Source of the DNA: an uncultured Parafilimonas sp.
GTDB lineage: Bacteria; Bacteroidota; Bacteroidia; Chitinophagales; Chitinophagaceae
DNA: 13,053 nucleotides
Assembly: GCA_937892395.1 (NCBI GenBank)
Contig: CALAGJ010000087.1
Location: 1 to 13,053 of the forward strand
Reading direction: 5' to 3'
Shown here: piece after piece, positions 1 through 7,525 of the stretch
Position numbering within the stretch: the stretch's first letter is position 1
How the letters are laid out: each line of letters opens with the position of its first letter
Translations under genes and position numbers: made by a program
The notes under the pieces: model-generated
What the model was told of the DNA's origin: nothing
Databases searched by the model: none
The model's input: the letters and a program-made list of their open reading frames with translations, nothing else

Positions 1-129
1 TTCCATACGCTTTACTGCATTGCTATTTTTCAGCAATGAATCTGGTATAGCAGATACAGCATAATCTTGGCTATATACTACCCCATACATGAATGAGAGT
101 AGTAAGCAATAAATTAATTTCTTACACAT
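1..129 (-). CDS. DUF3857-type secreted protein, N-terminus only (partial)
   Basis: This is the first 43 codons of a gene running off the left edge of the window. It starts at the ATG at 129-127, two bases after the stop of the neighbouring gene, so the pair is probably one operon with coupled translation. Residues 1-20 form a signal peptide: MCKK, then a hydrophobic run LIYCLLLSF, with likely cleavage before QDYA. The mature start SAIPDSLLKNSNAVKRME resembles the opening of Bacteroidota DUF3857/transglutaminase-like proteins, which often begin with a 'IP..L..NANAV.R' stretch just before the DUF3857 domain. That family match is from memory of the pattern and rests on few residues. The coding start and signal peptide are seen directly; the family is an inference supported by the neighbour being a DUF3857 protein. 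The gene is too short for an ORF caller with an ordinary length cut-off. Confidence 0.72.
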   Translation of the reverse strand, partial: MCKKLIYCLLLSFMYGVVYSQDYAVSAIPDSLLKNSNAVKRME

Positions 130-131
130 GC

Positions 132-2132
132 TTATTGTTTTTTAAAGACTATTTGCTCTCCCATTTTTTGAACTACAAAAGCATAAAATTCACGAAGTGA
201 AGCATAGTCTTCAGGTTGAAATGTTGCTCGGTTTAACTTAAGCCTACTACGAAGCATTATATTGTTGCCATCTGTTTGTATAAGGTATTCATAAAAACCT
301 TCATTTTCATTAAAAGTTATACGTGCAGGTTTGGGCATTTCATCTATTTGATATCCTGAAGGTATTTCCATATTAAGGATATAAGTTTTGTCATCACAAT
401 AATCCATTTCCACAGGATAAAAACGTTCATTAGCCTCAAAAGGGTTCGCATGCAAAGCATCTATTAACATGGGATTAAAATACTCCACATCTGCTTGAAA
501 ATTCATTTTCATATCTAAATGCATCTGCAACGGCTCATCTAAATTTTTAAGTGAATCAAGCCCTATATCAGACAATTCAATTCCCTCTGAAAAACTCTGT
601 TTTACTTCTGTTAAATAACTTTCTGAACCTGATTTGGCAAAATTAGTTCTATAATTCTGGGACTGTATCATGCCCATTTTACAATTATAATGCCCATTTA
701 AAATTCCTTTCTCCGCATTATTGAGAAACAGACTGCTGATGCTGCTTTCATGTAATGAATCTGTGTATAGTGGAACAATATAAGGAGTATCCGCAATAAG
801 TCTAGCTCCTCCGCTATAACAATCATTATCAATTTGACCAAAACCTAATGGCCGTGATGCATCTAGATATAAATAATTTTTATCCAGCTCAATGCTTGAA
901 ATTATATAATTAAAATCACTCAAGAGTGGAAATAGTTCATTTGGCTTACCATAATCTCTTGTGCTTACCAAAACCGGATTTGCATTTAAACCAATATGTC
1001 TCAATGAAAGGGTAAGTAATAAGTTGATATCGGCTACATTCCCCTTTTGTACTTTCATTGTTTTTTGAGGTTCTTGTGACATATAAATAGCAAAATCATT
1101 TAAACACTCAAAATGATCTCTAATATAACTATAAATTTTTTTTGCTTTATCGATATCAGAACCATTATTTGCATCTGCCGAAGCTATTAGGTCGTTTAAC
1201 CAGTTATTTGGTTTATTAAGATTTGTGCCAAAATCTTCATCCTCTCTCAACTCTTTCACCAAATCAAACCAACTTTTTCGAAAAAATTTTGGCGGCTGCT
1301 GAGGGTAGCTGATCATAGACAACTGAAACCTCACACTTTCCCGAATGTCATCATAACTAGCAATATAGCTCTCATCTTTCAGTGCCGGTACATTTTTATA
1401 CGCCCAAGTATGCCATATAGCCGATGTGCTGTATGCTTCTGTTTGGGAGCCACTAGCCCCTCCTCCAAAACGGATCATATATGTTTTTGTACTGACAGAT
1501 ACTGAATCTATAAATGGTTTAAGATAGCCTTTTTTTATGACGACATAGTCGTAATATGTCGGTATTTCTATTGTGTATTGTGTATGCAATTTAGGGTAAG
1601 CAGTTTGAAAATAATGCCCTGGAATGTATAAGTTATTAGGGTCTTCCTGGGTGTAGTCATATTCTATTATACATCCTTCTTCTATTGCCGGAAAAGTAAA
1701 TTTTACGGCAATCTGATTGTTAACCCTTTCTTTAAAAATTTCACTTTTCCCCAGTTTAAATGCTACAACCTTACCATTCTCAAGTTTATATGTGGCGGCA
1801 TCTAAATTGTTTACCATCTCCTGAGTAGAACCATAATCATGAAGTATGAATTCTTGTTTGGCAAGGTCATCAAAGGCATTTTTATTGCGCAACAAGATTC
1901 TTACATGACGTCTATAAATAACTGACAAACCAGACAGTGAATTGCCCTGAAAATAAGCTTCTACTTCATCCAATAAATACACTGCATGTGCTGTTTCAGA
2001 TTCCGGAAAATCTTTTACAACAAAATCCTCAGGTTTAATATCGCCAAATTTAAACTTATTTTTCCCCTTTTGTGCGAAGCCTGCTGGTGATAAAATGATT
2101 AAAATAAAAAGGTTTAGAAAGAAATACTTCAT
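132..2132 (-). CDS. DUF3857 / transglutaminase-like secreted protein, probably non-catalytic
   Basis: A 666-residue exported protein. Residues 1-20 are a signal peptide with a hydrophobic core (FFLNLFILIIL) and cleavage expected after GFA, before QKGK. Residues about 48-250 fit DUF3857: HAVYLLDE, then YRRHVRIL, then the 'FTFPAIEEGCIIEYDY' strand around 145-160. Residues about 325-430 fit a transglutaminase-like core: GNVADINLLL at 364-373, then NPVLVSTRDYG at 385-395, FNYIISSIEL at 407-416 and YLDASRPLGFG at 422-432. The usual triad positions read Val366 in place of Cys and Tyr409 in place of His, with Asp424 kept, so transglutaminase or protease activity is unlikely. The C-terminal 200 residues look beta-rich and resemble the trailing domain of this family. 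The role is unknown; such proteins sit in the periplasm or outer envelope. The gene is followed two bases later by a second protein of the same type. The ATG start is supported by the signal peptide directly behind it. No Shine-Dalgarno site is visible. Confidence 0.85.
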   Translation of the reverse strand: MKYFFLNLFILIILSPAGFAQKGKNKFKFGDIKPEDFVVKDFPESETAHAVYLLDEVEAYFQGNSLSGLSVIYRRHVRILLRNKNAFDDLAKQEFILHDYGSTQEMVNNLDAATYKLENGKVVAFKLGKSEIFKERVNNQIAVKFTFPAIEEGCIIEYDYTQEDPNNLYIPGHYFQTAYPKLHTQYTIEIPTYYDYVVIKKGYLKPFIDSVSVSTKTYMIRFGGGASGSQTEAYSTSAIWHTWAYKNVPALKDESYIASYDDIRESVRFQLSMISYPQQPPKFFRKSWFDLVKELREDEDFGTNLNKPNNWLNDLIASADANNGSDIDKAKKIYSYIRDHFECLNDFAIYMSQEPQKTMKVQKGNVADINLLLTLSLRHIGLNANPVLVSTRDYGKPNELFPLLSDFNYIISSIELDKNYLYLDASRPLGFGQIDNDCYSGGARLIADTPYIVPLYTDSLHESSISSLFLNNAEKGILNGHYNCKMGMIQSQNYRTNFAKSGSESYLTEVKQSFSEGIELSDIGLDSLKNLDEPLQMHLDMKMNFQADVEYFNPMLIDALHANPFEANERFYPVEMDYCDDKTYILNMEIPSGYQIDEMPKPARITFNENEGFYEYLIQTDGNNIMLRSRLKLNRATFQPEDYASLREFYAFVVQKMGEQIVFKKQ

Positions 2133-2155
2133 AAATATTGTACTTTAAGGAAATG

Positions 2156-2163
2156 CAATGATA
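2156..2163 (-). promoter_or_regulatory. Possible -7 element for the DUF3857 operon
   Basis: On the minus strand this reads TATCATTG, one mismatch from the Bacteroidota -7 form TAnnTTTG, and lies 23 bases before the ATG at 2132. No TTTG-like -33 element is found 17-23 bases further upstream, so the call is weak. Confidence 0.25.
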
Positions 2164-2290
2164 GACGATTTTTCTAAATTTAATGTGCATAGTTAGAGGC
2201 GACTTTGAAAATTAAGTTTTAGATAAAAGTTTAAAAAATATACTAGTTTATACTAAGAGTTAGAAACAAAAATTTCCTACTTAATGTAAA

Positions 2291-2314
2291 GAGGATCTTT
2301 TGTTGAGTATCCTC
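2291..2314. repeat. Inverted repeat GAGGAT / ATCCTC in the divergent spacer
   Basis: Six-base perfect arms GAGGAT (2291-2296) and ATCCTC (2309-2314) enclose a 12-base loop. The element sits between the divergent DUF3857 and SCO1 units, about 80 bases upstream of the SCO1 -7 element. It could be an operator or a short hairpin; chance is also possible. There is no T tract, so it is not a terminator. Confidence 0.3.
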
Positions 2315-2366
2315 ATAAATAAATTACTCACAATGGTTGTAACTCAATTTTGATTGAAAAATATTT

Positions 2367-2400
2367 TTTGTTTTTTACTGCTTATTTGAAAATATCTTTG
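2367..2400 (+). promoter_or_regulatory. Promoter of the SCO1-Fur unit
   Basis: TATCTTTG at 2393-2400 is an exact match to the Bacteroidota -7 form TAnnTTTG. A TTTG at 2367-2370 lies 22 bases upstream, within the accepted but long end of the spacer range. The SCO1 ATG is only 8 bases after the element, so a start site at the usual distance gives an almost leaderless mRNA. Confidence 0.6.
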
Positions 2401-2408
2401 CAGCTCAG

Positions 2409-3068
2409 ATGAAACAAAAATTAGTTATCTATCTTATTTTCTTTGTGGCCTTATTTTCAGTCTTTCTATACTTTGTTTTTAGAGGCACGGACAATTGGAA
2501 ATCAAAATCGCCTGTACTTGGTTATGTCAAAGATTTTCAGTTTGTAAACTCAAATGGAGAAACGGTTTCAAATGATATCATGAAAGGAAAGGTTTGCGTT
2601 GTAAATTTCTTCTTTACTACATGCCGGGGAGTATGTCCACGTATGAATGGTGAATTGATGAATATATATAATGATTATAAAGACAATCCTGATTTTTTAA
2701 TAATATCTCATACCTGTGATCCGGAAAGAGATTCTGTACTTCAATTAAAACACTATGCAGATAGTCTGGACGTGGATACTAAGAAATGGATATTTCTTAC
2801 CGGACGCAAAGACAGTCTTTACACTGCTGCCCGAGTTAGCTATATGTTGGATGATCCTAACAATAAGCTTGAAAATATAGAGGATGAATTTCTCCATACC
2901 CAATTTATGGCTTTAGTAGATAAGAATGGAAAATTGCGCAGCCAAGTATTTGATGCGCTTAAAAAAAATGAGGTTCAATTGCTAAGAGATAATATTGATA
3001 AACTACTGAAAGAAAAGCAAGAAAACACCGGGTTTTCCGGAGGAATGTTTAGTAATAATCCTAAATAA
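2409..3068 (+). CDS. SCO1/SenC family copper chaperone / thiol-disulfide protein
   Basis: A 219-residue membrane-anchored, thioredoxin-fold protein of the SCO1/SenC (PrrC) family. The family delivers copper to the CuA site of cytochrome c oxidase or acts as a thiol reductase on the outer face of the inner membrane. Residues 5-24 are an N-terminal membrane anchor (LVIYLIFFVALFSVFLYFVF). The copper site is complete: Cys72 and Cys76 in TCRGVCPRMN, and His163 in FLHTQFMALVDKNG. The family stretch ISHTCDPERDS is at 99-109, and the length is normal for the family. The C-terminal tail is lysine- and asparagine-rich. The stop is two bases before the ATG of a Fur-family regulator, so the two are almost surely co-transcribed. 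A TAnnTTTG element lies right upstream. No cytochrome oxidase gene is in view, so the partner is inferred from the family. Confidence 0.93.
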   Translation: MKQKLVIYLIFFVALFSVFLYFVFRGTDNWKSKSPVLGYVKDFQFVNSNGETVSNDIMKGKVCVVNFFFTTCRGVCPRMNGELMNIYNDYKDNPDFLIISHTCDPERDSVLQLKHYADSLDVDTKKWIFLTGRKDSLYTAARVSYMLDDPNNKLENIEDEFLHTQFMALVDKNGKLRSQVFDALKKNEVQLLRDNIDKLLKEKQENTGFSGGMFSNNPK

Positions 3069-3070
3069 AA

Positions 3071-3493
3071 ATGAAAGGAGACGCATCAGATATATTGAAA
3101 CAAAGTAAACTCAGTATTACTGATAACAGAATCCGTATTCTTAATTATTTTCTCGATAGTGCAAATGCTCTGGCACATGCAGATATAGAAAAGATGAGTG
3201 CAGAAGCAGTTGACAGAGTAACAGTCTATCGCACATTGCAAACTTTTACGGAAAAAGGAATCATTCATAGCATACCAACTGCTGATAATGCTATTTTATA
3301 TGCACTATGCAAGGATGCCTGTAGTGAAGGGCATCACCATGATGATCATGTACATTTTATATGTGATCAATGCCAGTCCACTTTTTGTTTAGAAAAAATT
3401 CAAATTCCCGCCATAAAGCTTCCATCAGGATTCAACGCCACTAAAACTGATATGGTGATGAGTGGGGTTTGTAATAAATGCTCGACTTTATAA
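3071..3493 (+). CDS. Fur-family metal-responsive transcriptional regulator
   Basis: A 140-residue Fur superfamily protein, close to the usual length. Residues about 10-70 form the winged helix, with the recognition region DRVTVYRTLQTFTEKGII at 48-65, the strongest family signature. Residues 86-107 hold the metal-binding stretch GHHHDDHVHFICDQC. Cys98/Cys101 and Cys134/Cys137 form the paired CxxC structural zinc site. The His/Asp cluster at 88-95 is the likely sensing site. I cannot tell Fur, Zur, Mur and PerR types apart from these residues; the HVHF-C-xx-C form is Zur-like. The gene follows the SCO1 stop by two bases with no Shine-Dalgarno site, so it depends on that transcript. Co-transcription with a copper chaperone suggests metal or redox control, possibly of its own operon, but no clear Fur box is seen in the upstream spacer. 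It ends at a strong hairpin terminator. Confidence 0.92.
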   Translation: MKGDASDILKQSKLSITDNRIRILNYFLDSANALAHADIEKMSAEAVDRVTVYRTLQTFTEKGIIHSIPTADNAILYALCKDACSEGHHHDDHVHFICDQCQSTFCLEKIQIPAIKLPSGFNATKTDMVMSGVCNKCSTL

Positions 3494-3532
3494 CAGAAAT
3501 TTTTTGCCTGAGCTATTTGCTAAACTGTATTA

Positions 3533-3562
3533 AAAAAGGGCCATCTCACATTGGCCCTTTTT
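3533..3562. terminator. Bidirectional intrinsic terminator between fur and nrdJ
   Basis: An 11-bp perfect stem: AAAAAGGGCCA at 3533-3543 pairs with TGGCCCTTTTT at 3552-3562 around an 8-base loop. Read on the plus strand it ends in five T residues after GGCCC; on the minus strand it ends in six. It lies 40 bases after the Fur-family stop and 20 bases after the nrdJ stop, so one element serves both converging genes. Confidence 0.93.
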
Positions 3563-3582
3563 AATTTCAAATCTTTTGTACA

Positions 3583-6500
3583 CTAACTACAACCCATGCT
3601 ATTGCCACAGTTGAGGCATTTGTAGCAGGTGCCACTACGTAGCGTTATATGTCCACAAACAGTACAAGCCGGTGCATCACTCTGCATATTTTTTGCCGCT
3701 GCATTTACTGCATCCAGGCTTCCTTCTATTTGTATGCCGGTTTTTTCTCTTACCATTTTTTGAGGGGTGGTAGCATTTACGTGCACCTTACTCAATTCCG
3801 GTTTCCCAAGAAAAGTAACATCTCCATTTACATCTTCATTATTAGATACTTCAGGTCTGTCCAATACATGTACTAAATCCGTACGACCCAAATATTCATA
3901 AGCCAAAGCCCTAAATACGAAGTCCACCAGAGATGTGGTTGTTTTGATATTTGGATGATCTACCATTCCCGCAGGCTCAAACTTGGTAAACACAAATTTT
4001 TCTACAAATTCTTCCAAAGGAACACCATATTGCAAACCTACGGATACGGCTATAGCAAAGCAATTCATGAGGCTGCGCAGTGTGCTTCCTTCTTTGGCCA
4101 AATCTATAAAAATCTCTCCTAAGGTACCATCACTATACTCTCCGGTACGGAGGAAGATAACCTGCCCTCCCACTTTTGCTTTTTGGGTATAGCCACGTCT
4201 TTTAGCAGGTAGTGTTTTACGCTCTACTATGCGGCTAAGCTGACGTTTCAGAGTAGTATCACTACTTTGTTGCATACGCCTTGTTACTTCTTCTAAAAGA
4301 TCTTCTACACTGAGTGTTTGCAGGTCCACTAAATTGGTGTCTATCTTTTCTTCAATCAAAGCATCTGTATCTCCTACTTCATTGGCGGTAGCCTCAGTAT
4401 CTGATTTTTTCTTTTTGTCAGACTTATTACTTAATGGCTGGCTTAGTTTGCTACCATCTCTATATAGCGCATTTGCTTTCAAACCCAATGTCCAGCTAAG
4501 CTTGTAGCAATCAGCAATTTCATCCACCGTAGCTTCATGTGGCAGATTGATGGTTTTAGAAATAGCACCACTTAAAAAAGGTTGACATGCCGCCATCATC
4601 CTGATATGGCCATGTGCATGTATATATCGCTCTCCTTTTTTACCACATTTATTGGCACAATCAAAAATAGAAAGATGTGCATCGTTTAGGTAAGGAGCAC
4701 CTTCAATGGTCATTGTACCGCATACATAATCGTTGGCAGCATCTATTTCATCATCCGTAAAACCGAGAGCATCTAATAGATCAAAATTCCAGTCATTGTA
4801 TTGCGCAGCAGAAAAACCCAAACGTTCCAAACAAGCTTCTCCTAATGTAAATTTATTGAAGAGGAAGCTGATTTCAAATGCTGATTTGGCTGCATCATTG
4901 AGCTTCTTTATTTCATCTGCTATAAAACCCTTATCACTGAGTGAATGTGGGTTGATAAATGGTGCACCTTCAAAGCTTGCTGCACCCACAGCATATTTTG
5001 TGATGGCATCAATTTCCTCTACTTTGTACCCTAAATTTTTGAGTGCCGTAGGTACACTTTGGTTAATGATTTTAAAATATCCACCGCCGGATAATTTCTT
5101 AAATTTTACCAATGCAAAATCTGGCTCTACACCAGTAGTATCACAATCCATTACAAGACCAATCGTACCTGTAGGAGCAATTACTGTTGTTTGCGCATTG
5201 CGATAACCAAATTTTTCTCCTAATTGTACTGCATCATCCCAAGCACGGGTAGCGGCTTTCAAAAGATCTTCTGGGCAATATTTTGCGTTGATACCTGTTG
5301 GCTTTATACCAAGACCTTCATAAGCTTCAATGGCATCATAGGCAGCCGCACGATGATTTCTCATAACACGCAGCATGTCTGTTTTATTTTCCTCATACCG
5401 AGGAAATGCACCAAGCACTTCTGCAAGCTCTGCTGAAGTTTTATAAGATATACCGGTCATGATGGCGGTAATAGCTCCGGCTATGCCTCTGGCCTCCTCA
5501 CTATCGTAAGGAATACCACTTACCATCAGCATAGTGCCGAGGTTTGCAAAACCTAAGCCCAATGTGCGATAGTCGTAAGACAACTGCGCCACATCCTTAC
5601 TTGGAAACTGTGCCATCAGCACAGATATTTCTAATACCACTGTCCACAGACGGCAGCTGTATTCATATCCGGCAATATCAAATTGTTTGGTATCTACATC
5701 AAAGAACTTCATGAGGTTTGCACTGGCTAGGTTACAGGCAGTGTTGTCCAAAAACATATACTCGCTGCAAGGGTTACTTGCATTGATTCTTCCACCCTGA
5801 GGGCAGGTATGCCATTCATTGATGGTGCTATCATATTGTACACCGGGGTCTGCACAGCGCCAGGCTGCATAAGCAATCTGATTCCATACTTCACGGGCAG
5901 GAACTTTCTTCATCACTCGGCCATCAGTACGTGCTTTCAATTCCCAATCTCCATCCTGCTCTAATGTGGTAAAGAATGAGTTTGGAATACGCACAGAATT
6001 GTTTGAGTTTTGGCCTGATACAGTAAGGTAAGCTTCCCCCTCATAACTATTATCATAGCCTGCTGCTACTAAGGCGCCTACTTTCTTCTCTTCTTCCATC
6101 TTCCAATTGATGAAGTTTAAGATTTCAGGATGGTCTAAATCTAAACATACCATTTTGGCAGCACGGCGAGTAGTGCCTCCGCTCTTTATAGCACCGGCTG
6201 CTCTATCTCCAATTTTTAAGAAACTCATCAGTCCGCTGGAAGTACCGCCACCACTCAATTTCTCACCTTCTCCTCTTATTTGTGAGAAGTTAGTACCCAC
6301 ACCAGATCCATATTTAAAAATGCGGGCCTCTCTTACCCAAAGATCCATGATGCCACCATCATTTACTAAATCATCATTTACACTCAATATAAAACATGCA
6401 TGTGGTTGTGGACGCTCATAAGCGCTTGTAGATTTTTTTAGCATGCCATCTTTAGCATCTACAAAATAATGCCCTTGGGGCTTGCCATTTATGCCATATG

Positions 6501-6933
6501 ATTCATGCAGTCCTGTATTAAACCACTGTGGGCTATTGGGTACACATGCTTGATTTAAAATTGAATAAACTAATTCGTCATAAAATACCTGTGCATCTTT
6601 ATCTGCTGCAAAGTAATTGTATCGCTTACCCCAAGCCATCCAGCAGTTGGCCATACGATGCGCCACTTGCTTAGCACTTGTTTCCCTGCCCGTACTTCCA
6701 TCGGGCTGTGGTACACCTGCTTTTCTAAAATATTTTTGGGCAATGATGTCAGTTGCAATTTGACTCCATTGCTTGGGTACTTCCACATTGGTCATTTCAA
6801 ACACAACTTCACCAGAAGGGTTTTTAATGACACTTGTTCGATAGTCATATTCAAACATATCGAAAGGACTTACACCATCACGTGTAAAACGACGCTCAAA
6901 CTGCAGGCCCACTGGGGTTTCTTTTTTTGCCAT
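3583..6933 (-). CDS. nrdJ: Vitamin B12-dependent (class II) ribonucleoside-diphosphate reductase
   Basis: A 1116-residue class II ribonucleotide reductase, which reduces ribonucleotides to deoxyribonucleotides using adenosylcobalamin to generate the thiyl radical, with or without oxygen. The NSPQWFNTG family motif is at 133-141. Catalytic cysteines are seen as Cys180 (HACFIL), Cys389 in NPCSE (387-391, with Glu391) and Cys400 (TACNLAS). The phosphate-binding APTGTIG loop is at 586-592. A charged, low-complexity linker (NKSDKKKKSD) near 845-880 leads into the C-terminal region: RRGYTQKAKVGG, then RTGEYSDGTLGEIFIDLAKEG and FTKFEPAGM, as in the long TSCPD-containing NrdJ type. The tail has Cys1090/1093/1103/1106 and ends CGNSMGCS, a zinc-ribbon and redox end that feeds electrons from thioredoxin. 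All key residues are present and the length is normal. It is monocistronic by position: it converges with the Fur-family gene and has a long AT-rich upstream region. No cobalamin riboswitch is seen upstream. Confidence 0.96.
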   Translation of the reverse strand: MAKKETPVGLQFERRFTRDGVSPFDMFEYDYRTSVIKNPSGEVVFEMTNVEVPKQWSQIATDIIAQKYFRKAGVPQPDGSTGRETSAKQVAHRMANCWMAWGKRYNYFAADKDAQVFYDELVYSILNQACVPNSPQWFNTGLHESYGINGKPQGHYFVDAKDGMLKKSTSAYERPQPHACFILSVNDDLVNDGGIMDLWVREARIFKYGSGVGTNFSQIRGEGEKLSGGGTSSGLMSFLKIGDRAAGAIKSGGTTRRAAKMVCLDLDHPEILNFINWKMEEEKKVGALVAAGYDNSYEGEAYLTVSGQNSNNSVRIPNSFFTTLEQDGDWELKARTDGRVMKKVPAREVWNQIAYAAWRCADPGVQYDSTINEWHTCPQGGRINASNPCSEYMFLDNTACNLASANLMKFFDVDTKQFDIAGYEYSCRLWTVVLEISVLMAQFPSKDVAQLSYDYRTLGLGFANLGTMLMVSGIPYDSEEARGIAGAITAIMTGISYKTSAELAEVLGAFPRYEENKTDMLRVMRNHRAAAYDAIEAYEGLGIKPTGINAKYCPEDLLKAATRAWDDAVQLGEKFGYRNAQTTVIAPTGTIGLVMDCDTTGVEPDFALVKFKKLSGGGYFKIINQSVPTALKNLGYKVEEIDAITKYAVGAASFEGAPFINPHSLSDKGFIADEIKKLNDAAKSAFEISFLFNKFTLGEACLERLGFSAAQYNDWNFDLLDALGFTDDEIDAANDYVCGTMTIEGAPYLNDAHLSIFDCANKCGKKGERYIHAHGHIRMMAACQPFLSGAISKTINLPHEATVDEIADCYKLSWTLGLKANALYRDGSKLSQPLSNKSDKKKKSDTEATANEVGDTDALIEEKIDTNLVDLQTLSVEDLLEEVTRRMQQSSDTTLKRQLSRIVERKTLPAKRRGYTQKAKVGGQVIFLRTGEYSDGTLGEIFIDLAKEGSTLRSLMNCFAIAVSVGLQYGVPLEEFVEKFVFTKFEPAGMVDHPNIKTTTSLVDFVFRALAYEYLGRTDLVHVLDRPEVSNNEDVNGDVTFLGKPELSKVHVNATTPQKMVREKTGIQIEGSLDAVNAAAKNMQSDAPACTVCGHITLRSGTCYKCLNCGNSMGCS

Positions 6934-7007
6934 TATTGAATTTTTTTTGAAGTTTTAGTGAAACAACCGATTTTAAAAAATTTGCCATTTTTGAATTGGG
7001 CAGGCAA

Positions 7008-7039
7008 CGAAAATAATTGTCTAACTCATTCCTTACAAG
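7008..7039 (-). promoter_or_regulatory. Probable nrdJ promoter
   Basis: On the minus strand, CTTG (7039-7036) and TATTTTCG (7015-7008) are 20 bases apart. This is close to TTTG-N19-TAnnTTTG, with one mismatch in each box. It would give a leader of about 70 bases before the nrdJ ATG at 6933. The TTCG ending is the same variant seen before the MFS gene at 8421-8428. Confidence 0.4.
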
Positions 7040-7359
7040 ATGTAAATATTAACAGATTGTGGAAAATGCGGTTCAAAAAAACGGGAGTTCAATTGTGGTA
7101 AGGATTTGCAAATTGCAAACAAGTGTGTACAAGTTTTGAGGTGTTGGCATACAAACAATTTAGATACCCGATTTTGGCAGCAGGCCTCCAAGTCGCTTAT
7201 TCCATTTCTATAATATAAAAATGTTAACTGATAATTCTCATTCAAAAAAACAATGATCCCAGACACAATTAAGGAACAAAAATTAGGAATGCCTTATCAG
7301 CGTTGGCTTTCAGGTTTACATTAAGCTGTTGATTAGAAAAAATGGAGTATATATTTTTT

Positions 7360-7446
7360 GGTTGCCCTTCGGGCAATGATTGGGTAGTTTTTATACAAAG
7401 CGCACAAATGAATATAAACGAATATAGCTTAATCCAATCATCAACC
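7360..7446. repeat. Inverted repeat whose left arm contains a small hairpin
   Basis: The right arm 7434-7446 reads GGTTGATGATTGG on the minus strand. The left arm is the same 13 bases split as GGTTG (7360-7364) and ATGATTGG (7376-7383), with 11 extra bases CCCTTCGGGCA between. The extra bases create the perfect hairpin TTGCCC-TTC-GGGCAA (7362-7376). The arms are 50 bases apart. The function is unknown; it may be a remnant of a small mobile repeat or a structured RNA. Confidence 0.45.
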
Positions 7447-7525
7447 TACTATCCTTAGAATATTTTGTATCAAAAAGTTTCTTGTACAAAAACACAATTG
7501 TTTTGTCGATTTTATTTCACCACCA

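Larger units (their letters stand above)
6934..7525. other. Intergenic region upstream of nrdJ, no convincing gene
   Basis: 592 bases. Nearest nrdJ is the probable promoter at 7008-7039. TTGCAAA occurs twice in direct tandem at 7106-7119. A gapped inverted repeat with an inner hairpin lies at 7360-7446. An open frame of 77 codons at 7033-7266 (minus strand) overlaps the promoter and has no protein-like features. No cobalamin riboswitch or NrdR box was recognised. Confidence 0.5.

Noticed and set aside
3983..6421. Plus-strand open frames inside nrdJ
   Set aside because: They lie antisense to a complete, well-conserved gene and show no protein features of their own.
7033..7266. 77-codon minus-strand frame upstream of nrdJ
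   Set aside because: It overlaps the likely nrdJ promoter, has six Cys without pattern and no family-like order; probably chance.
6934..7525. Cobalamin riboswitch ahead of nrdJ
   Set aside because: No B12-box-like sequence or supporting stems could be seen on the minus strand; a covariance search would settle it.
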